36,170 bases of DNA from NCBI GenBank assembly GCA_903925425.1, contig CAIYFD010000027.1, positions 1-36,170 of the forward strand, written 5' to 3'. Source of the stretch: an uncultured Opitutia bacterium (GTDB taxonomy: Bacteria > Verrucomicrobiota > Verrucomicrobiia > Opitutales > Opitutaceae). A program made the translations under genes and the position numbers. Shown one piece after another: positions 1 to 9,348 of this stretch. The notes beneath the pieces were generated by a model. It had not been told where the DNA came from and searched no databases. It saw only the letters and a program-made list of their open reading frames with translations. Each line of letters opens with the position of its first letter. Within the stretch, counting starts at the first letter, position 1.

Positions 1-258
1 CCATTCGGCACCGTGCGACCGAGCCGCACCGAGGGTGTGGATAAGATCACGTTCGGCGCTGACATCGGCGGGGAGGAAATGGATCGCGCAGCCCTCGGTC
101 TGCAGGCGGCGCGCGACCTTCTCCGGCAGCGGGGCGCAGACAAAAGCCACCGCGCCACCCTGATCCTGCCAGGCCTGCGCGAGCGCAAGGGAGCGCATGA
201 CGTGCCCCACCCCGATGGCGGTGCTGGCGTCGGCGCGCAGGAGAAGGAAGGGCGGCAT
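1..258 (-). CDS. pseG: PseG-like UDP-2,4-diacetamido-2,4,6-trideoxy-beta-L-altropyranose hydrolase, N-terminal part (cut by window edge)
   Basis: Reverse-strand translation from ATG at 258: MPPFLLLRADASTAIGVGHVMRSLALAQAWQDQGGAVAFVCAPLPEKVARRL..., a PseG-type N-terminus (RAD.s..iG.GHvmRsLaLA). Lies in a pse locus. Confidence 0.85.
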   Translation of the reverse strand, partial: MPPFLLLRADASTAIGVGHVMRSLALAQAWQDQGGAVAFVCAPLPEKVARRLQTEGCAIHFLPADVSAERDLIHTLGAARSHGAEW

Positions 259-274
259 GGCGGAATAGGTGTGT

Positions 275-919
275 TCAGGCCCGGCGCTCGAAAAGAAACC
301 ACGTCAGGTCGTCCTGCTGCTCTCGCGGGTCGCGGTGGTAGCTGAAGCCGTAGTCGGCCAGCGCAAATTCGGGACAGACGTCCATGAACCCGCCGCCAAA
401 ATCGCGGCGGAAGAGCCTGCCCTCGTGCCCGTGATAAAGCACTTCCTCCGGCCGGCGGTTATAGTACTCCGCAATCAGCACGTGCCGGGCGGAGCAATCC
501 GCCAGCTTGCGGTACACCGCGGGCAGCATGTCCGGGCTGAGGTGAATCATCACCCCCTTGATGAGCACGAGGTCGAACGTCCGGCCCGGGGTGAAGTTCA
601 GGATCGAGCCGTGAACCACCTCGTCGCCGACGCCGTCATGGCGCAGGCGGTCGACCGCCCGGGCGTTGATCTCGACGCAGGTCTGGCGGGCCTGCGGATA
701 AAGCAGCTTCAGGGCGCGGAGGTTGAGACCGATGTTGGCGCCAAGCTCGCAGATCGAGCCGGGGGCCGGGCGGACACTCCCCAGCGCCCGCGTGAAGAAA
801 TGGAGGTTGCCGGCGAGGGCGGCCGGGTCGGCCTCGTTGCGACCGATGTAGTCGTTGCCGAAATCACCGGCCCAGAAGGCCTCCTGCGGGGTGCGGAATG
901 CATCGATCGCGGGGTTCAT
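275..919 (-). CDS. Pseudaminic acid biosynthesis-associated methyltransferase (SAM-dependent)
   Basis: ORF 214 aa; TPQEAFWAGDFGNDYIGRN...ICELGANIGLNLRALKLLYP resembles the pseudaminic-acid-associated methylase family. Sits between pseF and pseG. Confidence 0.85.
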   Translation of the reverse strand: MNPAIDAFRTPQEAFWAGDFGNDYIGRNEADPAALAGNLHFFTRALGSVRPAPGSICELGANIGLNLRALKLLYPQARQTCVEINARAVDRLRHDGVGDEVVHGSILNFTPGRTFDLVLIKGVMIHLSPDMLPAVYRKLADCSARHVLIAEYYNRRPEEVLYHGHEGRLFRRDFGGGFMDVCPEFALADYGFSYHRDPREQQDDLTWFLFERRA

Positions 920-1614
920 GCGGGAAGCGCGGCGAAAAAGTCATGCTTTAACTCGGCAAGGGCCCAGTCCTCCTCGCGGTCAATGTCCTGCGCCTCCATG
1001 GCGGAGACCTCGAGTCCGGCGCAATTCGGACCCATCAGCTCCTTGGTCGCGAGAAAACGGTCGACGCGCATCCAGTACCACTGGCCGGCATCATGATAGG
1101 CCGGCTCCAGATCCTGGCTGCGGGAATCGTAGTGCTCGGGATGCAGCATCGGGACGCGCCCCTCCCGGAGCAAGAGCGCCCGTTGGATCGGAGAGGGAAA
1201 CCGCACGAGCGGCAGCACGGCGGTGAGTTGTGCATCCATCTCCAGCTTTTCCCTTCCCCGCCTCAGTTGGTCGGCGGTCACCAAGGCCGCGGTGGGATAA
1301 AGGCCGCAGGCTAGGGAAAAACTCCGCCCGAGTTCCCGATAACGCAGAATCACCTCGTGAAAGACCTCCTCGCTGCCGGCAAAATCCCCCGCGTTCCTTT
1401 CCGAGCGCAGGAATGGCACGGTGGCACCGCATTCCCGGGCCACGGCGGCGATGGCCGCGTCGTCCGTCGAGACCATCACCTCCGCAAAGCAACCGGACTT
1501 CAGCGCGGCCTCGATCGGATGGGCGATGATCGGTCGGCCGCGGAACAGCCGGATGTTTTTTCCCGGGATCCGTTTGCTGCCGCCCCGGGCGGGAATGATG
1601 CAGAGGGCGCTCAT
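916..1614 (-). CDS. pseF: Pseudaminic acid cytidylyltransferase
   Basis: MSALCIIPARGGSKRIPGKNIRLFRGRPIIAHPI..., a CMP-sugar synthetase motif. Start chosen at ATG 1614, overlapping the upstream gene's stop; the track ORF extends further to 1950. Confidence 0.92.
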   Translation of the reverse strand: MSALCIIPARGGSKRIPGKNIRLFRGRPIIAHPIEAALKSGCFAEVMVSTDDAAIAAVARECGATVPFLRSERNAGDFAGSEEVFHEVILRYRELGRSFSLACGLYPTAALVTADQLRRGREKLEMDAQLTAVLPLVRFPSPIQRALLLREGRVPMLHPEHYDSRSQDLEPAYHDAGQWYWMRVDRFLATKELMGPNCAGLEVSAMEAQDIDREEDWALAELKHDFFAALPA

Positions 1615-2819
1615 GCCACGCAGGCCTGGGCGGTGGCCTTGACACATGTGATCACGTGCCCGACGTCGCCATCCGTCATGGCCGGATGGAGGGGCAGACT
1701 GAGCGCGCGCTGGTAAAAGGACTCGGCCGCCGGACATTTGCCCGGACCGTAGCCGAAGGTCCTCCGGTACCACGGCTGGAGGTGCACCGGCACGTAAAGC
1801 ACCTGCGTGCCCACGCCGGCCGCGCGCAGTTCGGCCATGACCTCGGTGCGGGTGCGGCCCAACGCGGCAAAATCCAGCTGCACCGTATAGAGGTGCCAGG
1901 AAATGGTCGCGGCGTCGCGCTCGTCGCGCAGCCGAGGCGTCACGAGCCAATCGCAGCCGGCGAACGCCGCGTTATAGGCGGCGACAATCTGGCGGCGGCG
2001 GGCGAGAAAGCCATCGAGCCGGCCCAGCTGCGACAGGCCCAGCGCGCACTGCAGGTCCGTCAGCCGGTAGTTCCAGCCCAGATCCTGCATCTCGTAAAAC
2101 CACGGGCCCTTTTCGCCCAACACCTCATCATCATCCGGGGTCACAAAACCGGCCGGATCGCGCACGATCCCGTGCGAACGCAGGAGGCGCGCCCGCGCCG
2201 CCCAGGCGGCGCGGTCCGTCACGAGCATCCCGCCTTCACCGGTCGTCATGGTCTTGACGGGGTGAAAACTGAAGACGGTGAGATCCGCCCACGGATGTCC
2301 GCCGATCGGAACGGCCGTCGAACCCGGCGGGCCCGCATGAAACGACCCACCCACCGCATGACAGGCATCCTCGATCACCACCGCGCCGCGTTCATGGGCG
2401 ATCCGGGCGATCTCCGGCATGTCGCAGGCCTGGCCGGCATAATCGACCGCCACGACGGCGCGGGTGTCGGGCTGCCAGTCCTGTTCGAGCGCAACCGGAT
2501 CGAGCGTGCCGCTGCGAGGATCGATGTCAGAGAAATCGGGTTTCGCGCCCACATAGGCCGCGCAGTTGGCCGAGGCGAGAAACGTGAGGGGCGACGTCAC
2601 CACGCGGTCACCCCGACCCACGCCGGCCACTCGCAGCGCAAGATGCAGCGCCGCCGTGGCGCTGCTCACGGCCACGGCATGCCTCGCTCCGACTCGCGCC
2701 GCGAAGCGCCGTTCGAAATCCTCGACGACGGGGCCCTGCGTCAGGAAATCCCCGCGCAGTACCGCGACGACCGCGGCAATGTCGTCCTCATTGATGGACT
2801 GTCGGCCGTAGGGCAGCAT
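1611..2819 (-). CDS. pseC: UDP-4-amino-4,6-dideoxy-N-acetyl-beta-L-altrosamine transaminase
   Basis: MLPYGRQSINEDDIAAVVAVLRGDFLTQGPVVEDFERRFAARVGARHAVAVSSATAALHLALR...; DegT/DnrJ/EryC1 aminotransferase, with SFHPVKTMTTGEGG PLP-lysine region. ORF opens upstream to 2906. Confidence 0.93.
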   Translation of the reverse strand: MLPYGRQSINEDDIAAVVAVLRGDFLTQGPVVEDFERRFAARVGARHAVAVSSATAALHLALRVAGVGRGDRVVTSPLTFLASANCAAYVGAKPDFSDIDPRSGTLDPVALEQDWQPDTRAVVAVDYAGQACDMPEIARIAHERGAVVIEDACHAVGGSFHAGPPGSTAVPIGGHPWADLTVFSFHPVKTMTTGEGGMLVTDRAAWAARARLLRSHGIVRDPAGFVTPDDDEVLGEKGPWFYEMQDLGWNYRLTDLQCALGLSQLGRLDGFLARRRQIVAAYNAAFAGCDWLVTPRLRDERDAATISWHLYTVQLDFAALGRTRTEVMAELRAAGVGTQVLYVPVHLQPWYRRTFGYGPGKCPAAESFYQRALSLPLHPAMTDGDVGHVITCVKATAQACVA

Positions 2820-3930
2820 GACGGGGTTGTGGGGAAGGAGCGTGGCGGCGGGTTCTGGCCGCGGGGCGCGGCGGGCGACTGTCGCGGGCGAGACCGACGG
2901 GGACATCGACCGGGCCGGCGACCTGTGTGCCGATCAAGGCGCGCAACTCGTCCACCGAGAGAAAACGCTCGTTGGTGCCGCTGTTGTAGCAGAAGCCCGG
3001 CGCGACGGGCTTCGCAGCCGTTTGATCGCAATAGGCCGGGAGGGTGTAGGCCGCGCCGCTCGGCAGGATCGCGTAGTATTTGCCGAGATCGACGGTGTTG
3101 GAGCTGTCGCTCGCGGTGATCATTTCCTCATGGATCTTCTCCCCGGGGCGCACGCCGACGACCGGATGGGCGCACTCGGGCCCGATCGCCTGCGCGAGAT
3201 CGGCGATGCGGTACGAGGGAATCTTCGGGACCAGAATCTCGCCGCCCCACGCGTGCTCCAGGCTCCACAGCACCATCTCAACCCCTTCCGGCAGGCTGAT
3301 GTTGAAGCGGGTCATGGTCGGATCGGTGATCGGCAGCACCCCGGTCTTCCGCCTCTCAAGGAAAAAAGGGATCACCGAGCCGCGGCTACCCATGACGTTG
3401 CCGTAGCGGACCACGCTGAAGCGCACGTCGCGGGAGCCCTTGATGTTGTTCGCGGCCACGAAGAGCTTGTCGGAGCAGAGCTTGGTGGCGCCGTACAGGT
3501 TGGTGGGCGCGGCGGCCTTGTCGGTCGAGAGCGCGACCACGCGCTGCACGCCGCGGTCGAGGCAGGCCTCGATGAGGTTCTGCGCGCCGAGGACATTCGT
3601 CTTGATGCACTCAAAGGGATTGTATTCGGCGGTCGGCACTTGCTTGAGCGCCGCGGCATGAACCACGACGTCGATGCCCTCGAGGGCGCGGCGCAGCCGG
3701 GCCTCGTCGCGAATGTCGCCGATGAAGTAGCGGATGGCCTTGTACTCCTGACCACCGAACTGCTGCGCCATTTCAAACTGCTTCAACTCGTCGCGGGAAA
3801 AAACCACCAGGCGCTTGATCCGAGGATAGCGGGCCAGCACGGTCTTGACGAACTCCTTGCCGAAGGAGCCCGTGCCACCGGTGACCAGGATGCGGGCATT
3901 TTCCAAGGAATGGAGAGAAAGCGGGGGCAT
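2788..3930 (-). CDS. pseB: UDP-N-acetylglucosamine 4,6-dehydratase (inverting)
   Basis: ILVTGGTGSFGKEFVKTVLARYPRIKRLVVFSRDELKQFEMAQQF...; extended SDR PseB signature. ATG at 3930. Confidence 0.93.
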   Translation of the reverse strand: MPPLSLHSLENARILVTGGTGSFGKEFVKTVLARYPRIKRLVVFSRDELKQFEMAQQFGGQEYKAIRYFIGDIRDEARLRRALEGIDVVVHAAALKQVPTAEYNPFECIKTNVLGAQNLIEACLDRGVQRVVALSTDKAAAPTNLYGATKLCSDKLFVAANNIKGSRDVRFSVVRYGNVMGSRGSVIPFFLERRKTGVLPITDPTMTRFNISLPEGVEMVLWSLEHAWGGEILVPKIPSYRIADLAQAIGPECAHPVVGVRPGEKIHEEMITASDSSNTVDLGKYYAILPSGAAYTLPAYCDQTAAKPVAPGFCYNSGTNERFLSVDELRALIGTQVAGPVDVPVGLARDSRPPRPAARTRRHAPSPQPRHAALRPTVHQ

Positions 3931-4242
3931 GGTCCCCCGGTTTAGCAAAGCCGGTGCCGTGGCCGAAGAGCCCGGGGCAAGTCGTTCCTCCTGAACGCGA
4001 AGAAAGTTTTTCGTGCGAGCCCTGTCGCCGGGATGAAATCCAACCGCGCAGCACCGGAAAAAATTTCCGGGCCGGCTGAATTCGCCATGCCGGCAGAAAA
4101 TCATCCGCACGGCTGATTGAGAAACAGGGTCGGAACCAAACTTACGTTCTGCGCGGCATGGGTCGCCGAATGCCCTGATGCATTCGGGGTCCTTCTCCCC
4201 ATGAGCGAAGATTCGCATTCCCCCGCTTCCGAAGATTCCCCC

Positions 4243-6129
4243 TTACGCCACCGCCAGCTCTCGTTTGGCACAGACTGAAGCCCAGCAGTTGCGCAGGGCG
4301 GCGCCAAAACGGGCGGCCTGGCCGGCGTGGTCGAGCAGCGGACTGGCTTGCAGCTCGCAACGCAGGCCGGCACGGGTCGCCGCGAGGCGGACCGGGTCGG
4401 ACGCCAGCTGCACCGCGATGGCGGTGTAGCCAGCCGCATCCTCCGCGATCCACTCCGCATGGCCTGCCGCCGTCAGCAAGCTCGCGCCTACCCGCGCCGC
4501 GTGCCGGTCACCGCGCAGCGTCACGACCGGCACGCCCATCCAGAGCGCCTCGCAGGTCGTGGTCGTGCCGTGATAGGGGAAAGTGTCGAGTGCGATATCC
4601 ACCCGGCCGTACAGTCCAAGGTGATCCTCCGTGCGCGTGGTGCGCTCCGCAAATTCCAGGCGCTCCGGTGCGATCCCGGCGGTCGCGAATCGCGCCAGAT
4701 AACCCCCGCGCACCACGGGGTCACCCAGCCCGCGGCCCTTCAGGAGCAGGCGCGAATCAGGCACGCGGTGCAGCACGCCCGCCCAGAGCCGCAGCGTGGT
4801 GTCAGATATTTTCCCGAGGTTATTGAAGCAGCCGAACGTGATCCGGCCACCGGCCGCGCCCGGGAGCGGCGCCACCCCGGGCGACTGCTCCGGCGGTGAA
4901 TAGCACCAGGCCGTTGGCGCAAAACGGACGAGTTGCTCGGTCGCGAGTGCATCCGACCCGCCCGGCGGATCGGCGATATCGTCGGTGAACCGCCAGCCGA
5001 TCGCCGGCAGGCCGGTCGTGTTGGGATAACCGAGATAGCTCACCTGCACCGGCGCCGGCTGGCCGGCGAAGAGCGGCAGGCGGTTGGTCATCCCGGTGTG
5101 CCCCGCAAGATCGATCAGGATGTCGGGCGCGTCAGCGCGGATCGCCGCCTCGACCGCCGGGGTCGGCTGGCCGACGAAGTTTCGCCAAACCGCGGCGAGC
5201 GACCGCAAGCGCCGGCTCACCTCATCCTCCCGGAAATGGTCATGGTAGAGGTACAACTCGAACCGGGCGGGATCGAGGTGCCGCAGCAAGGGCTCGATGA
5301 AATAAGCGCAGGAATGGGTGCGCAGGTCGGGCGAAAGCACCGCCACGCGCAGCCGGCGCGCCGGATCGGGATCGCGCACCGGCGCCGGCGCGGTGGGTGC
5401 CGCGAGCCGGCTGCCGTAAGCCACGTGCTCGCGGAAAAGCTCGGCGGGGGAAAGCTGGTCGAGGTAGTTCAAGGCGAAGAGCCGGTAACTCTGCGCCTCG
5501 TGGTGGCCGGGAGCGTGCCGCAAAAAAACATCGTAGGCCGCCACGGCCTCCGTGAGACGGTGCGACTGATGCAGGGCCTGGGCCCGGCCGAAATGGGCTT
5601 TGGGGTAGAGGGGATCGGCGGCAAGGGCGCGATCGTGGCACGCGAGGGCGTCGCTGATCCGGCCGGCAAGGCTGAGCGTCAGGCCGAAGCTGAACCAGCT
5701 CGGCGCACTCTTCGGGTTAAGGGCAACCGCGCGTTCGTGACTGCGGATGGCTTCGGGAAACCGATCGGCCACTTTGTGCCAATAGGCGAGATTGTCCCAA
5801 CCCTCCACAAACTTCGGATTGAGCTGCACCGCCGCGAGAAAATGGGGCTCCGCCTGCGCGGTCTGGCCGGCGCCCATGAGGGCGAGGCCGAGGCGCATCG
5901 CGCACACCGCCGAACGGGGATCGATCCGGCGGGCCTTGCCCAGCAAGGCACATGCCTCGGCGTTGCGGCCCTGCTGGAAGGCAACCAACCCGGCGAGATG
6001 CAACGCGTCGAAATTGCGCGGCGCGGCGGCACGGACGCGGCGGTAGAGCGCATCCGCCGGCTCAAGCCTGCCCGCCTGATGGTGGGCCACGGCCTGCTGG
6101 AGCAGTTGCTGGAGTTGCTGGGGGAACAT
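4243..6129 (-). CDS. TPR-repeat GT41 (SPINDLY/O-GlcNAc transferase-like) glycosyltransferase
   Basis: N-terminal TPR helices (AGRLEPADALYRRVRAAAPRNFDALHLAGLVAFQQGRNAEAC...), C-terminal LRVAVLSPDLRTHSCAYFIEPLLRHLD...DILIDLAGHTGMTNRLPLFAGQPAPVQVSYLGYPNTTGL...ITFGCFNNLGKISD, typical of Glyco_transf_41. Confidence 0.92.
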   Translation of the reverse strand: MFPQQLQQLLQQAVAHHQAGRLEPADALYRRVRAAAPRNFDALHLAGLVAFQQGRNAEACALLGKARRIDPRSAVCAMRLGLALMGAGQTAQAEPHFLAAVQLNPKFVEGWDNLAYWHKVADRFPEAIRSHERAVALNPKSAPSWFSFGLTLSLAGRISDALACHDRALAADPLYPKAHFGRAQALHQSHRLTEAVAAYDVFLRHAPGHHEAQSYRLFALNYLDQLSPAELFREHVAYGSRLAAPTAPAPVRDPDPARRLRVAVLSPDLRTHSCAYFIEPLLRHLDPARFELYLYHDHFREDEVSRRLRSLAAVWRNFVGQPTPAVEAAIRADAPDILIDLAGHTGMTNRLPLFAGQPAPVQVSYLGYPNTTGLPAIGWRFTDDIADPPGGSDALATEQLVRFAPTAWCYSPPEQSPGVAPLPGAAGGRITFGCFNNLGKISDTTLRLWAGVLHRVPDSRLLLKGRGLGDPVVRGGYLARFATAGIAPERLEFAERTTRTEDHLGLYGRVDIALDTFPYHGTTTTCEALWMGVPVVTLRGDRHAARVGASLLTAAGHAEWIAEDAAGYTAIAVQLASDPVRLAATRAGLRCELQASPLLDHAGQAARFGAALRNCWASVCAKRELAVA

Positions 6130-6360
6130 GCGACCGGTCGACGGTGCGAAACGACGAGCCGCCCTAGGCCGTGGGCTCCGGGGAGGAATGTCGGATTCGC
6201 ACCCCCTGCTTCGGCACAACCAAGATGGACTTGATCCGAATCCCTTGCCGCACCGGTTCCATCCGGAGTTTTTATCCGAGAGATGAGACTCTGGATGGAG
6301 CCGGCGCGGAATGACCTCAAGTCGTCGCCGCTGCGGCCGATTGCCCGGGCGTTGTACCTT

Positions 6361-7290
6361 ATGCCGACCATCGAGCCACCACCCTCCCCGACTGCCCGCG
6401 CCCCGCTCACCGAGGTCGAGATCCGTCGCCGGATCGATGCCTGCCCCAAGCTCGGCTCACTGCAATGCAACAACCGGGCGCTAAGCGACCTCGTAAAATC
6501 CGAGGGCAGCCTGACGTCGCAAATCGCCGAGATCATCCGGCGCGACCCGTCCCTCTCCGCCCGCCTCCTGCGGATGGTGAACTCGGTTTACTTCGGGCTC
6601 TCGGCGCGCGTGAACAACATCGAGGAGGCGGTGTTTTTTCTCGGCCTCCGCCAGATCCGCGAGCTCTCCCTCGCCACGCCGGTGATCGAGGAGTTCGAGA
6701 AACTCCAGGGCGACATCGCCGAGCCGCTGCCGTGGAAGGATCTCTGGGCGCACAGCCTCGCGACCGCGATCCTGACCCGCGAGATCCTGCAGGCGGCCCC
6801 GATCGCGGTGGACGACGAGACCGACTACCTCGTCGGTCTGCTCCACAATGTCGGCAAGATCGTGATGTCGGTCTCCTTCCCCGCCGAACAGCAGGAGATC
6901 GTCCACACGACCGCCGCCACTCCGGCGGAGATCTGCGCGCTCGAGCGCCGGATCATCGGCTGGGACCATGCCGAAATCGGCGCCCACTATCTGGCGAAGC
7001 ACAATCTCTCCGAGGAGATCACGCTCGCCGTGCGTTACCACTGCGCCCCCGACCAGGCCCCGCGGTGCCGGCCCTTTGCGGCGGCGGTCCAGGTGGCCGA
7101 CCACCTCGTGCGTTATGTCGGCATCTCCGGCGGCTTCGAACGGATCCAGCCGATCGAGAAGGACAGCTGGCTGCAGCTTGACGGCTGGCGCATCCTCTAC
7201 GGGACCGACAGCGCCGAGACGAAGCTTGCCCGCGCCTCGATCGAGAGCGCGCTGCAGCGCCTGCCCACCCTGCTCCGCCAGCTGCAGTAA
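6361..7290 (+). CDS. HDOD domain protein
   Basis: LGSLQCNNRALSDLVKSEGSLTSQIAEIIRRDPSLSARLLRMVNSVYFGLSARVNNIEEAVFFLGLRQIRELSLATP is a characteristic HDOD motif. ORF opens from 6283; start uncertain. Confidence 0.9.
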   Translation: MPTIEPPPSPTARAPLTEVEIRRRIDACPKLGSLQCNNRALSDLVKSEGSLTSQIAEIIRRDPSLSARLLRMVNSVYFGLSARVNNIEEAVFFLGLRQIRELSLATPVIEEFEKLQGDIAEPLPWKDLWAHSLATAILTREILQAAPIAVDDETDYLVGLLHNVGKIVMSVSFPAEQQEIVHTTAATPAEICALERRIIGWDHAEIGAHYLAKHNLSEEITLAVRYHCAPDQAPRCRPFAAAVQVADHLVRYVGISGGFERIQPIEKDSWLQLDGWRILYGTDSAETKLARASIESALQRLPTLLRQLQ

Positions 7291-7293
7291 GGC

Positions 7294-7995
7294 TCACGGG
7301 CCCGAGCGCACGGCGGAGCCGGGCGCCGGGCGGGCGGAGAGAAAAAAGGCCGCGCCGTTCTCGGACTCCGCGAACTCGGGGTAGGCCTCGGCGATCAGGT
7401 CGCGCAGATTCTCGCGGGCCCGGGCGATCCGGCTTTTCACGGTGCCGACGTTGATCCCGAGCTCGGCGGAGATTTCGTCGTACGCCAGCCCGCGAAGATT
7501 GCGCAGGGCGAGGATCTCGCGCTGCGGCGCATCGAGCCGGGCCATGGCCCGGCTGATGTGCTCGGCGAACTCTTCGCGCACGGCCAGCCGCGCGGGATCG
7601 GGCTCCTCGGTCGCAATGACATCGGAGAGCGAGCCGCCGTCGTCGCCGCCGATCGCGTGCTCGAGCGAAATCGAATCCTGCCGGCGGCGCCGAAAAAAGT
7701 ACCAGTAACGGTTGCGGGCGAGGTTGACCGTGATGCGGTGCATCCACGTGGCGAGCGACGAGTCGCCGCGGAAGCGGGCCAGCCCGCGGTACGCGCGCAT
7801 CAGGGCATCCTGGGTGATCTCCTCGGCGTCGGCGTGATTGCGGAGCAGTCCGATCGCGATCGAGAAGATCCGGTCGCGGTAGCGAATGACAATTTCGTCA
7901 AAAGCGGATTCGTCGCCGGAATTGAAACGCTGGACGAGCACGGCGTCGAAGGCGGATTCGGACATCGCGGGAGCTGCGGAAACAGAAGAAGACAT
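7294..7995 (-). CDS. ECF-type RNA polymerase sigma factor
   Basis: Region 2 (DAVLVQRFNSGDESAFDEIVIRYRDRIFSIAIGLLRNHADAEEITQDALMRAYRGL) and region 4 (LDAPQREILALRNLRGLAYDEISAELGINVGTVKSRIARARENLR). Confidence 0.93.
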   Translation of the reverse strand: MSSSVSAAPAMSESAFDAVLVQRFNSGDESAFDEIVIRYRDRIFSIAIGLLRNHADAEEITQDALMRAYRGLARFRGDSSLATWMHRITVNLARNRYWYFFRRRRQDSISLEHAIGGDDGGSLSDVIATEEPDPARLAVREEFAEHISRAMARLDAPQREILALRNLRGLAYDEISAELGINVGTVKSRIARARENLRDLIAEAYPEFAESENGAAFFLSARPAPGSAVRSGP

Positions 7996-8312
7996 GGGCG
8001 GGTGGGGTGGTGGATTGCGACTCTGCGCTCCCTGTTACCCCGATTCGTGCCAGCTCAATTTCTCGGAGTGTTAGCCGCTGGGGCCAAACTGTTTACATCT
8101 TCCCGCACCCAAGGAAGGCCGTGCGAGCGACACCCCAATCATGCAAAGCACAGGATTTCGCCGCCGCATTCTTGCAGGCTGCACGACCAAACCAATGCCG
8201 CTTCCCGATGCCCGCCCAACACCATGCCCCGAGTCGTAGAGATGCCCATGCGCACCCAGCCTCGGGGCGTTGACGCAAACCAACAACTACAACATCCCTT
8301 TAGCCCGTCATC

Positions 8313-8765
8313 TTGTTCACTTTCATCCAACGTCCCGTTAAGGCTGCGCGCCGCGCCTTCACCCTGTTTGAGGTGATGCTGGCCTCGGGCGTGATGGCCA
8401 CGGGCTTGGTGGGGATGATTCAGGTGGTCATCTCGGGCTCCGAAATGCTCGACGTGGCCCGCAAGCAGACGTTGGCGGCAAACATCATCCACACCCAGAT
8501 CGACCTGTATCGGGCCGCCATCCCGGCGGATTGGGCACAAATCAGCAACGGCACCACCACGATCACCCTTTCCTCGACGACGTTCAGCGCCGTCACCACC
8601 GGGTTCACCTGCCAGCGAGTCATTTCCAACGTGGCAACCAACGGGACCCTAAAGAAAGTGGCTTTCACCGTGACCTGGACTGGCGTGACGGGCCGGAGTT
8701 ATACGCGCATCGGCGTCACCTACATCAGCCAGTTCGGACTCCATGTTTCGCTGCAACGGACATAA
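8313..8765 (+). CDS. Prepilin-type N-terminal cleavage/methylation protein (pseudopilin)
   Basis: TTG start; AARRAFTLFEVMLASGVMATGLVGMIQVV resembles a class III signal peptide and hydrophobic helix. First gene of a plus-strand cluster. Confidence 0.82.
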   Translation: MFTFIQRPVKAARRAFTLFEVMLASGVMATGLVGMIQVVISGSEMLDVARKQTLAANIIHTQIDLYRAAIPADWAQISNGTTTITLSSTTFSAVTTGFTCQRVISNVATNGTLKKVAFTVTWTGVTGRSYTRIGVTYISQFGLHVSLQRT

Positions 8766-9348
8766 ACGCATCGGCCGGCCGGCCAGAGGTGCACCTACGG
8801 CGGGTTTCACCCTGCTGGAGGTCATGGTCTCCTCGCTGATCTTCGGCACGGTCTCGATCGCCGTGATGGCGGCCTTCCTTTTCCTCGGAACCAGCATGAC
8901 GCGCATGTCCTATGCCCAGCAGCTCGAGGAAAACAGCCGGCGCGCGTTATATCTTTTCAATCGGGATGTGACCAAGGCGACGAAAGTTTCGACCGCCAGC
9001 GACGCCATCCTGATCCTCACGCAGCCCGCCACGACCGTGAAGTACACCTACGACTCCTCCGCGCAGACGGTGACCCGTTACCAACCCGACACCAGCGTCA
9101 CCGGCACAATCATCCTGAAGAATCTGACCGCTTTCGACTTCAACTACTTCAACAAGGCGAGCGCCCAGCTCACGACCGCGCCGATGCTGAACGTCAAAGG
9201 CGTCCAATTCTCGTTCACCGCCAGCCTCGGCAGCACCATCAACGGCGTGTCCGGCACCTCGATCTACCGCACATCGACCCAATACCAGACCGTCTCGCCG
9301 ATCGTTTTCATGCGGAACACCGCGATCAACTCGCTCCTGCCGCCATGA
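8743..9348 (+). CDS. Prepilin-type N-terminal cleavage/methylation protein (PilW/GspJ-like)
   Basis: GAPTAGFTLLEVMVSSLIFGTVSIAVMAAFLFLGTSM, canonical G^FTLLEV prepilin peptidase site. Overlaps upstream gene. Confidence 0.88.
   Translation: MFRCNGHKRIGRPARGAPTAGFTLLEVMVSSLIFGTVSIAVMAAFLFLGTSMTRMSYAQQLEENSRRALYLFNRDVTKATKVSTASDAILILTQPATTVKYTYDSSAQTVTRYQPDTSVTGTIILKNLTAFDFNYFNKASAQLTTAPMLNVKGVQFSFTASLGSTINGVSGTSIYRTSTQYQTVSPIVFMRNTAINSLLPP

Noticed and set aside
1656-3119. 487-aa plus-strand ORF opposite pseC/pseB
   Set aside because: Shadow frame of two well-supported pse genes; composition is biased and has no family features.
8270-8293. TTGACG as a possible -35 box before the prepilin cluster
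   Set aside because: No convincing -10 hexamer at 16-18 nt spacing; not reported as a promoter.
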